Part shown: positions 1 to 6,305 of the stretch, in pieces
How the letters are laid out: each line of letters starts with the position of its first letter
Numbering within the stretch: the stretch's first letter is position 1
Source: Alphaproteobacteria bacterium
Lineage (GTDB): Bacteria > Pseudomonadota > Alphaproteobacteria > Sphingomonadales > Sphingomonadaceae
DNA: 33,285 nt
Direction of reading: 5' to 3'
Assembly (NCBI GenBank): GCA_018828205.1
Contig: JAHJWA010000229.1
Location: forward strand, 1 to 33,285
Made by a program: the position numbers and the translations under genes
Notes under the pieces: model-generated
What the model was told of the DNA's origin: nothing
Seen by the model: the letters and a program-made list of their open reading frames with translations, nothing else
The model's database searches: none

Positions 1-5
1 ACCCC

Positions 6-1343
6 ATGCCGATCGCCATCAAGATGCCCGCCCTGTCCCCGACCATGGAGGAGGGCACGCTCGCCAAATGGCTGGTGAAGCCGGGCGACACGATCAGCTC
101 GGGCGACATCATGGCCGAGATCGAGACCGACAAGGCGACGATGGAATTCGAGGCGGTGGACGAGGGCGTGCTGGCCTCGATCGCGGTCGAGGAAGGCAGC
201 GAGGGGGTCAAGGTCGGCACCGTGATTGCCATGCTCGCCGAAGAGGGCGAAGATGTGGACGCGGTGGCGAAAGCGGATGCGCCCGATAGCTCTTCCGACG
301 CGAGCGAGGAAAGCGCGCCTGCCGCGAAAGCCCCGGAACCGGCGGATGACGATGCGGAGCGTGCGGACGAGCAAGCGGCGCCCCAGCCCGACTCCAAACC
401 CGCTTCCAACGGCGCACCCAAACCCTCGGGCGATCGCATCATCGCCAGCCCGCTGGCCAAGCGGATCGCCGAACAGCGGGGGATCGACCTCGCCAGCGTG
501 ACCGGCAGCGGCCCCAATGGCCGGATCGTCAAGGCCGATGTCGAAGCTGCCGAGGCGGGCGCTGCCGCACCCGCTAAACCGCGGGACGACGCTACTGCCG
601 AGATGGCCGCGCCGCGCGCACCCTCCAGAACGCCTGCGGAGAGCGAATTCGGCGCACCCTACGAGGAAGAGAAGCTTTCCAGCGTCCGCAAGATCATCGC
701 GCGGCGGCTCACCGAGAGCAAGCAGCAGGTCCCGCATTACTATCTCGCGGTCGATGTCCGGCTCGATGCGCTGCTCGACCTGCGCAAGCAGCTCAACGCC
801 GGGCTCGAGGCCGATGGGGTCAAACTTTCGGTCAACGATCTGCTGATCAAGGCGCTGGCGCGCGCGCTGATGCGGGTGCCGCAATGCAACGTCAGCTTCC
901 AGGGCGAGACGATCCACAAATATTCCCGCGCCGACGTCTCCGTCGCGGTCGCCGCGCCCAGCGGGCTGATCACCCCGATCATCACCGAGGCCGATACCCG
1001 CGGGCTCGCCGCGATCAGCGCGACGATGAAGGCGCTGGCCGAGAAGGCGCGCGAGGGCAAATTGCAGCCGCACGAATATCAGGGCGGTACCGCCAGCCTG
1101 TCCAATCTGGGCATGTTCGGGATCAAGCAGTTCGACGCGGTGATCAACCCGCCGCAGGGCATGATCATGGCGGTCGGCGCGGGCGAGCCGCGGCCCTATG
1201 TGGTCGACGGCGCGCTGCAGGTGGCGACCGTGATGACCGCCAGCGGCAGCTTCGACCACCGCGCCATCGACGGCGCCGACGGCGCGCAACTGATGGAAGC
1301 CTTCAAGAACCTGTGCGAAAACCCGATGGGGCTGGTGGTTTGA
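6..1343 (+). CDS. pdhC: Pyruvate dehydrogenase E2, dihydrolipoamide acetyltransferase
   Basis: This is the cytoplasmic E2 core of the pyruvate dehydrogenase complex, which moves the acetyl group from lipoamide to CoA. At 445 residues it has the usual three-part layout. The N-terminal lipoyl domain (about 1-78) has the lipoylated lysine K43 in ETDKATME. After an Ala/Pro/Asp/Glu-rich linker comes a peripheral-subunit binding domain (about 144-180, starting [15 protein letters not shown]). The C-terminal catalytic domain ends with the DHRAIDG active-site motif near residue 417. The ATG at 6 opens the lipoyl domain directly, so the gene looks complete, and E1 genes probably lie just upstream outside the window. 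The lpdA (E3) gene is 1 kb downstream, and lipA, which supplies the lipoyl group, is at 31736-32701. Confidence 0.97.
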   Translation: MPIAIKMPALSPTMEEGTLAKWLVKPGDTISSGDIMAEIETDKATMEFEAVDEGVLASIAVEEGSEGVKVGTVIAMLAEEGEDVDAVAKADAPDSSSDASEESAPAAKAPEPADDDAERADEQAAPQPDSKPASNGAPKPSGDRIIASPLAKRIAEQRGIDLASVTGSGPNGRIVKADVEAAEAGAAAPAKPRDDATAEMAAPRAPSRTPAESEFGAPYEEEKLSSVRKIIARRLTESKQQVPHYYLAVDVRLDALLDLRKQLNAGLEADGVKLSVNDLLIKALARALMRVPQCNVSFQGETIHKYSRADVSVAVAAPSGLITPIITEADTRGLAAISATMKALAEKAREGKLQPHEYQGGTASLSNLGMFGIKQFDAVINPPQGMIMAVGAGEPRPYVVDGALQVATVMTASGSFDHRAIDGADGAQLMEAFKNLCENPMGLVV

Positions 1344-1366
1344 TCGCGGCGCGCTCCACGAATAAG

Positions 1367-1849
1367 ATGCTGAGCCTTTCGGTCCCGCTGCTGTTTCTCG
1401 CCGCCTGCGATTATCAATCGGACCCGGAAGAAGCGCGGACCTATGACGTGCCGACCGGAGAGGACGCGGCGGGGAGCGCCGTGCGCCCGGTCCAGATCGG
1501 CTTCGACGGGCCGCGCTTTGCCGCCTGCGCGGGCAATGGCGAGGTCACCAATATCACCGAGGCGCTCAGCGTGCGCGCCGCTCCGTCCGGCAGCGCTGCG
1601 GAGACCGACCAACTGGCCCCCGGCAGCCGGGTCGCCATGTGCCAGAAGGTCGGCGGCTGGTTCGGCATCGTCTATTCGCCGCCGCCCGCCCCGACGCCAG
1701 AGGTCGGGCAGGACGCCGAGAGCGAAGACATCCCCGGGCGCCCCGATTGCGGGACTGGCGCGCCTGTCGCGGATGTCCGCAATTACGACGGCCCCTGCCG
1801 CTCCGGCTGGGTCCATGACGATTACATCAAACTGGTGGCGGGCCGATAA
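1367..1849 (+). CDS. SH3-type lipoprotein of unknown role
   Basis: A 160-residue protein starting at the ATG at 1367 opens with a short lipoprotein signal, MLSLSVPLLFLAAC, with lipobox cysteine C14. It is therefore expected to be lipid-anchored outside the inner membrane. The mature part has a bacterial SH3-like stretch: NITEALSVRAAPSGSA, then the alternating GSRVAMCQKVGGWFGIVY, then a final GWVHDDYIKL. Several cysteines could form disulfides. A TTG at 1340 overlaps the pdhC stop and would lengthen the protein by nine residues, but the lipobox favours 1367. The stop at 1847-1849 touches the thioesterase ATG at 1850, so the genes are co-transcribed. The function is unknown, and a link to pyruvate dehydrogenase is not apparent. 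Confidence 0.8.
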   Translation: MLSLSVPLLFLAACDYQSDPEEARTYDVPTGEDAAGSAVRPVQIGFDGPRFAACAGNGEVTNITEALSVRAAPSGSAAETDQLAPGSRVAMCQKVGGWFGIVYSPPPAPTPEVGQDAESEDIPGRPDCGTGAPVADVRNYDGPCRSGWVHDDYIKLVAGR

Positions 1850-2278
1850 ATGACCGAACGCATTCCGATGATCCGCGCCACCGCGATGCCCGCCGACACC
1901 AACCCCTATGGCGGGGTGTTCGGCGGCTGGCTGATGAGCCAGATGGCGCTGGGCGCGGGTGCGCTCGCCAGCCGCGCGGGGCAGGGCAAGGCGGTGGTGG
2001 TCTCGGCCAGCGACTTCGCCTTTCCCGGCGCCATGGCGGTGGGCGACGAGCTCTCGGTCTATTGCGAGATCGCCGCGGTCGGCCAGACCTCGATGACGGT
2101 CGAGGCCGAGGCGATCGCGCGCGAGCGCAACGGTGCGGCGACCACCCGCGTCGCCGAGGGGACGTTCAAATTCGTGCTGCTCGACGACGAAGATCGCCCG
2201 CGACCGGTGCGGCTCTCCGCCGAGGCCGCACTGCCGCGGCGCGAGAAGGCCGGTGCCGGGGCGCAGAACGATGTCTGA
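1850..2278 (+). CDS. Acyl-CoA thioesterase, hotdog fold (YciA type)
   Basis: This 142-residue cytoplasmic hotdog-fold protein probably hydrolyses acyl-CoA thioesters. The diagnostic segment is NPYGGVFGGWLMSQMALGAG (about residues 18-37), which matches the NxxGxxFGGWLMSQMD block of YciA-type thioesterases. It is followed by the hotdog strands VVVSASDFAFPGAMAVGDEL and the C-terminal strand GTFKFVLLD. The usual aspartate right after SQM is replaced by alanine, so catalytic strength or specificity may differ from E. coli YciA. The ATG directly follows the stop of the lipoprotein gene. The substrate cannot be told from sequence, though location in a pyruvate dehydrogenase cluster fits acetyl- or short-chain acyl-CoA balance. 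Confidence 0.85.
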   Translation: MTERIPMIRATAMPADTNPYGGVFGGWLMSQMALGAGALASRAGQGKAVVVSASDFAFPGAMAVGDELSVYCEIAAVGQTSMTVEAEAIARERNGAATTRVAEGTFKFVLLDDEDRPRPVRLSAEAALPRREKAGAGAQNDV

Positions 2279-2400
2279 GCGCTTTCCTACAGGGGTGCCA
2301 ATGCGCCATGGTCGACGCATGATTCACAACCAGTCCGTCGCAGCGCCGCGTCCCTCTGGGGCTTTCGCGTGCGCCGAGCACAGAAACACGCAAGGTTCGC

Positions 2401-3810
2401 ATGGCTGAGAAATACGATCTGATCGTGCTGGGGAGCGGACCCGGCGGCTATGTCGCGGCGATCCGCGCGGCGCAGCTCGGGCTGAAGGTCGCGATCGTCG
2501 AGCGCGAGCTGCTCGGCGGGATATGCCTCAACTGGGGCTGCATTCCGACCAAGGCGCTGCTGCGCTCGGCGGAGATTTTCCACTACCTGCAGAACGCCGG
2601 CGATTACGGGCTCAAGGCCAAGGAGATCGAGGCCGATCTCGACGCGGTGGTCAAGCGCAGCCGCGGGGTGGCCAAACAGCTCAATCAGGGCGTCACCCAC
2701 CTGATGAAGAAGAACAAGATCACCGTCCACATGGGCGAGGGCCGGCTGACCGGCCCGACCGCTCTGACGGTCGAGACCGACAAGGGCGAGCAAAAGCTCG
2801 AGGCCAAGCACATAATCGTCGCCACCGGCGCGCGGGCGCGCGAGCTGCCCTTTGCCAAATCCGACGGCGATCGCATCTGGACTTATCGCCATGCGATGAC
2901 GCCCAAGGAAATGCCAAGCAAGCTGCTGGTGATCGGCTCGGGCGCGATCGGGATTGAATTCGCCAGCTTCTACAATGATATGGGCGCCGAGGTCACCGTG
3001 GTCGAAATGCTCGACCGCGTGGTTCCGGTCGAGGATGAGGAGGTCTCCGCCTTTCTCCAGAAATCGCTCACCAAACAGGGCATTGCGATCAAGACCGGTG
3101 CCGGGGTCGAGGATATCAAGGTCGCGGCTAAGGGCGTGACCGCCAGGATCAAGGGCAAGGACGGCAAGGTCGAGACTGCCGAGTTCAGCCATGTGATCGT
3201 CGCAGTGGGCATCGTCCCCAACACCGAGGATATCGGGCTCGAGAAGCTCGCTGAGATGGATCGCGGCTTCATCCAAATCGACCCTTACGGCCGCACCAAG
3301 AGCAAGGGCCTGTGGGCCATCGGCGATTGCACGCCCGGGCCCTGGCTGGCGCACAAGGCCAGCCACGAGGGCGTCACCGCCGCCGAGGCGATCGCGCAGG
3401 AGCTCGGCAACGAAGAGGTCGCACCGCACGCGCTCGACCGCGACAACATCCCCGGCTGCACCTATTGCCACCCGCAAATCGCCAGCGTCGGACTGACAGA
3501 GGTCAAGGCCAAGGAGGCCGGGTACGAAGTCCGCGTTGGCAGCTTCCCCTTCATCGGCAATGGCAAGGCGATCGCGCTCGGTGAGGCCGAGGGCTTCGTG
3601 AAAACGGTGTTCGACGCGAAGACCGGCGAATTGCTTGGCGCGCATATGATCGGAGCAGAGGTCACCGAACTGATCCAGGGTTACACTGTCGGCAAGGTTC
3701 TCGAGACCACCGAGGCCGAGCTGATCCAGACGGTCTTCCCGCACCCGACCCTGTCGGAGATGATGCACGAAAGCGTACTCGCGGCCTACGGGCGCACGCT
3801 GCATATGTAA
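2401..3810 (+). CDS. lpdA: Dihydrolipoamide dehydrogenase (E3)
   Basis: This flavoprotein re-oxidises dihydrolipoamide of 2-oxoacid dehydrogenase complexes using NAD+. It has 469 residues, the normal length. It shows the FAD-binding GSGPGGY (11-17) and the redox disulfide C42-LNWG-C47 within GGICLNWGCIPTKALL. It also has the second dinucleotide site IGSGAIGIEFASF near 178, the ATGARARE segment, the FAD motif AIGDCTPGPWLAHKA, and the C-terminal FPHPTLSEMMHES carrying the catalytic His-Glu pair. The start has an AAGG ribosome site six bases upstream. The 122 bases before it (2279-2400) contain no gene and may hold a separate promoter. It most likely serves the PDH E2 encoded upstream. Confidence 0.97.
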   Translation: MAEKYDLIVLGSGPGGYVAAIRAAQLGLKVAIVERELLGGICLNWGCIPTKALLRSAEIFHYLQNAGDYGLKAKEIEADLDAVVKRSRGVAKQLNQGVTHLMKKNKITVHMGEGRLTGPTALTVETDKGEQKLEAKHIIVATGARARELPFAKSDGDRIWTYRHAMTPKEMPSKLLVIGSGAIGIEFASFYNDMGAEVTVVEMLDRVVPVEDEEVSAFLQKSLTKQGIAIKTGAGVEDIKVAAKGVTARIKGKDGKVETAEFSHVIVAVGIVPNTEDIGLEKLAEMDRGFIQIDPYGRTKSKGLWAIGDCTPGPWLAHKASHEGVTAAEAIAQELGNEEVAPHALDRDNIPGCTYCHPQIASVGLTEVKAKEAGYEVRVGSFPFIGNGKAIALGEAEGFVKTVFDAKTGELLGAHMIGAEVTELIQGYTVGKVLETTEAELIQTVFPHPTLSEMMHESVLAAYGRTLHM

Positions 3811-3906
3811 GGACCTCCGACGCTTGGGCGCACAAAATCCTCGTTTCGTCGTAAGCCCCTGCGCCCGTTGCTCTTTTCAGCAGTTGAAGCTGCGAGGAGA
3901 CGACAG

Positions 3907-4080
3907 ATGGAATATGAGATCGGCGACGACCCGCAGGGCGAAAAGGACGAGAATCTCGGCGACCGCGATGGCGGCATCGTAGAGGATCACAGCGCGCTCA
4001 AGAACCAGTCGAGTGTCGAGGCGGAGGAGTACCCGGCCAAGGATCGCCGCAACCAGTCGCTGGTGAACAAGAAAGACTAA
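3907..4080 (+). CDS. 57-residue acidic hydrophilic protein
   Basis: A 57-residue frame starts at the ATG at 3907, preceded by a strong GAGGAG ribosome site at 3894-3899 with good spacing, and ends in TAA at 4078-4080. The product is almost entirely charged or polar (for example GDDPQGEKDENLGDRDGG), has no cysteine, no membrane segment and no obvious fold, and is probably disordered. Its base composition matches the core genome rather than the island that follows. I do not recognise the family. Small hydrophilic stress proteins have this composition, but that is only a resemblance. The 96 bases between lpdA and this gene contain nothing else I can support. Confidence 0.7.
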   Translation: MEYEIGDDPQGEKDENLGDRDGGIVEDHSALKNQSSVEAEEYPAKDRRNQSLVNKKD

Positions 4081-4285
4081 CTCCGCTACGGCTGGGAAGT
4101 GCGGAGCGTTGATGGTGTCGCCGGCCCGCCAGGCGCTGGCTGTCTTCTGTCATTTAAAGGATCCAGCCGCCGGCGGCGGTCAGGGCGAGGGATTGAGCCG
4201 CAGGCGCCGGGCGCTCGCAAATTGCGTCCTTCTGTAGCAAAAAAACCAATCGATATAGCATTCTCGAATCACGTTGGAGGGGCTA

Positions 4286-4323
4286 CCCGTTTTCAGGATG
4301 GGGGTTACCAATCTGAAAACCGG
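4286..4323. repeat. Imperfect inverted repeat across a start codon
   Basis: CCCGTTTTCAG at 4286-4296 and CTGAAAACCGG at 4313-4323 are reverse complements at 10 of 11 positions, with a 16-base spacer. The probable ATG at 4298 falls just inside the spacer. It could be an operator, a translation-controlling hairpin, or chance. Confidence 0.5.
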
Positions 4324-4801
4324 TCTGCTGCGCAAATATGCAGCATGGTGCGGTGAGCGTATTCAGCTCCAGAAGAAGATCGCCAAGATCGAGGCTGAAT
4401 ACGAAACTCTATCCGAAAAACGTGATCGGGTTTCGCGCCTAGATGAGCTGACCGAAGCGACAATAACAATCATGGGCGAACTCAATCCTGCCTGGGGACC
4501 GGATGATACGCCGCCCAAGCTGCCGAAAGCCCAGCGAATTCCTTTCGAGCACGGCGCTACCACGGTGACCGCTTTCTCGATCATGCGCGAACTTGGCCGC
4601 GGCACAAACCCTGCCGAACTTGCTCCACTGGTTATAGAGAGACTCGGTGGAGATGCGAAAGATGACGATCTGCGCGACGCCGTTAAGTCGGCAATCGACG
4701 CGAGCCTGCGATCCGCCAGCGAAGAAGTCCGCATCGTCAGCCGGAGACCCACACGCTGGGAAATCATTCCGCCCGAGGAGTGGAAGGATCCTTACGCCTA
4801 G
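4298..4801 (+). CDS. Hypothetical island protein, coiled coil plus winged-helix-like tail
   Basis: This 167-residue protein is not recognised. Residues about 15-50 form a heptad-like helix (GERIQLQKKIAKIEAEYETL and onward) likely to be a coiled coil. A Pro-rich hinge follows (PAWGPDDTPPKLPKAQ). The C-terminal half (about 85-160) alternates helices and ends in a beta-hairpin-like VRIVSRRPTRWEIIP, which looks like a winged-helix fold such as those in phage or DNA-modifying proteins; this is a shape guess. The ATG at 4298 is chosen; an in-frame TTG at 4274 is possible, and GGAGGGG at 4276-4282 sits far from the ATG (15 bases). Its TAG (4799-4801) overlaps the transposase TAG on the other strand within one CTAG. 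Confidence 0.6.
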   Translation: MGVTNLKTGLLRKYAAWCGERIQLQKKIAKIEAEYETLSEKRDRVSRLDELTEATITIMGELNPAWGPDDTPPKLPKAQRIPFEHGATTVTAFSIMRELGRGTNPAELAPLVIERLGGDAKDDDLRDAVKSAIDASLRSASEEVRIVSRRPTRWEIIPPEEWKDPYA

Positions 4802-5823
4802 AACGGAAGCCGATTCTTGTGACGCTGCCAGTAACCGGTGAAGCTAGATCTGCCTGCGCGCATAAGGCAGCTGATAATCATGTCGATCTGAGCCCCGTTG
4901 TCGACGAACCTGTTTTCTTCTTTCCATGCAAGCTCAACGCCATACTGCTCGGCATACCGGGGCCACCAGTATCGATAGACCCCACGCTCAGCTGCGCGAA
5001 CACGTGAGAAGAAGCTCTCTGCCCAGTTGGTGCAGGCACCGTTCTGGCTGTAGGATACCGAGTGATTAACGCGCATGAGCTTGAAATGCATGTTCAGGCG
5101 CAACCACTGGTTACCATAATCAACGTGGACGATCGTCCCCGGTTCGAGGACGGATTTTACGAACGCGACGGCAGCTGCCTCGCTTTCCCTATGGATAACC
5201 CTGAGTCGTCCGGGCTTGCTGCCGCCTTCTGACGGCCGCTCTCTCACCACGACTAGGGAAGTCTGTTTCTTGCGATAAAGGTCGTAGAATTTCTCGAGTT
5301 CGGCGTCGTTCGTGATCGGGAACGGCGGTTTCACCTTTTTGCTGCCAACGAACAAACCATCGACCTCAACCACACCATTGAGTTTCTGGTCGTAGTCCAC
5401 CTTGAGCGCTTCTCGGATCTTGTGCTGGAACACGAACGGCGTCTTATAGGAGCTTCCCTCCCACCGCTTCATCCTAAGGGCGGCAGTGCCCATCACGCCG
5501 TTCACGAACTCGGCAATGGAGACGAGAATATCGGAGAACGAGCGCTTCCGGCTATGGAGCGGCGTCCGGCTGGTGACGGTGTATTGCAAATGGCACTTGC
5601 CCGTCCCGCCGGTAACGGGATCGGTAGTCACTCCTTGGCACTTCCACCTGCGACCACCTTTCAGCGTCCAGGATTTATTGGATCCACAGTCCGGGCACGT
5701 CGGCATGCCATCGGGCCACTTGATCGATTTGAACATCTCATAGGCCTCGTCCTCCGTCATGCGGAATATATCGCGCATGGTCAGCGAGCAGATCGCTGGA
5801 GAGAGAAGAGGATGCTGTGCCAC
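4798..5823 (-). CDS. IS1595-type (ISXO2-like) DDE transposase
   Basis: This 341-residue protein has the two-part layout of IS1595-family transposases. There is an N-terminal zinc ribbon (C43-PD-C46, then C62 and C77, with an insert between the last two cysteines) and a C-terminal ISXO2-like DDE nuclease. Candidate catalytic residues are D155 in VVEVDGLFVG, D235 in VHVDYGNQW, and N/E in the CTNWAESFF segment (E269). All are present, so it appears intact. The start is a GTG at 5823; an ATG at 5778 (residue 16) is an alternative. The stop overlaps the stop of the convergent 167-residue gene, and I could not find terminal inverted repeats bracketing it. It may therefore be an orphan or domesticated transposase, or part of a larger composite element. 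Confidence 0.88.
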   Translation of the reverse strand: MAQHPLLSPAICSLTMRDIFRMTEDEAYEMFKSIKWPDGMPTCPDCGSNKSWTLKGGRRWKCQGVTTDPVTGGTGKCHLQYTVTSRTPLHSRKRSFSDILVSIAEFVNGVMGTAALRMKRWEGSSYKTPFVFQHKIREALKVDYDQKLNGVVEVDGLFVGSKKVKPPFPITNDAELEKFYDLYRKKQTSLVVVRERPSEGGSKPGRLRVIHRESEAAAVAFVKSVLEPGTIVHVDYGNQWLRLNMHFKLMRVNHSVSYSQNGACTNWAESFFSRVRAAERGVYRYWWPRYAEQYGVELAWKEENRFVDNGAQIDMIISCLMRAGRSSFTGYWQRHKNRLPF

Positions 5824-5825
5824 GG

Positions 5826-5851
5826 TATATGATGTCCTGCGTCATCATATA
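5826..5851. promoter_or_regulatory. 9-bp dyad upstream of transposase gene
   Basis: TATATGATG at 5826-5834 and CATCATATA at 5843-5851 are perfect inverted repeats with an 8-base spacer. They sit directly before the transposase GTG at 5823. The ATGATG/CATCAT half-site recurs at 5881-5901, so both may bind one regulator. The structure is seen; the role is inferred. Confidence 0.5.
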
Positions 5852-5880
5852 TGGTGATGTCATTGCCGTGTCCCTTAAAA

Positions 5881-5910
5881 ATCATCATCGTTTGTGATGA
5901 TGCTGATCAC
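5881..5910. promoter_or_regulatory. Overlapping dyads before DUF6471-type gene
   Basis: ATCATCA at 5881-5887 pairs with TGATGAT at 5895-5901. An overlapping dyad GTGAT/ATCAC spans 5894-5910. The ATCATCA/TGATGAT arms resemble the dyad 30 bases to the left. Placement between two divergent genes fits an operator region for the transposase and the downstream small protein. Confidence 0.45.
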
Positions 5911-5989
5911 GCAAAGTGACTACAACCCACTTGGCATGCTCGCCGATTCAATCCTACAAGGTGTCTTTAACCTTCAAGGATGTGACGCG

Positions 5990-6289
5990 ATGCCAATCGA
6001 AGAAAAGGTCTGGGAAGAAATGGTGAAGAACATTCTGCGCGCCGAAATGATGCGGCGCGGCGTGTCCTACGCTGGCCTCGCCGAACGGCTCCAGGAGCAT
6101 GGAATCGAAGACAACGAGCTCAACCTTCGCAACAAGGTCAGCCGCGGCCGGTTTACGGCCGTCTTCTTTATGCAATGCATGCAGGCCCTTGGCGTCGAGC
6201 TGCTGCAGATCCCGCAGGCTATCGAAGAAGCTGCACGGAAGGGTGGGGCTCAAGCCCTCGCTAAAAGCAAGGCACAGAAAACGAATTAG
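5990..6289 (+). CDS. DUF6471-type small protein, HTH-like
   Basis: A 99-residue protein is chosen from the ATG at 5990, which has an AAGGA ribosome site at 5976-5980. An upstream in-frame start at 5894 would add 32 residues lacking family character. The core (about 7-80) reads W-x2-MVKNILRAEMMRRGVSYAGLA, then LNLRNKVSRGRFTAVFFMQC, then MQALGVELLQIP. I recall this pattern as the DUF6471 family; that is recognition, not a search. The helices and spacing resemble a lambda-repressor-like helix-turn-helix, so DNA binding is plausible. It lies divergent from the IS1595-type transposase, with dyads between them, and could be its regulator or passenger. The Lys/Ala-rich tail is probably flexible. Confidence 0.75.
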   Translation: MPIEEKVWEEMVKNILRAEMMRRGVSYAGLAERLQEHGIEDNELNLRNKVSRGRFTAVFFMQCMQALGVELLQIPQAIEEAARKGGAQALAKSKAQKTN

Positions 6290-6305
6290 CTGTAGAAACC
6301 GACGG

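Noticed and set aside
1196-2320. Long minus-strand frame opposite pdhC, the lipoprotein and the thioesterase
   Set aside because: It is antisense to three recognised genes, its product is Arg/Gly/Ala-rich without any family motif, and long antisense frames are common in GC-rich DNA.
2287-3804. 505-codon minus-strand frame opposite lpdA
   Set aside because: It mirrors the codon pattern of lpdA, which is certain, and has no recognisable domain.
4081-4106. Possible terminator hairpin CTCCGC/GCGGAG after the 57-residue gene
   Set aside because: The loop is 14 bases and no T-run follows, so it does not meet the usual form of an intrinsic terminator.
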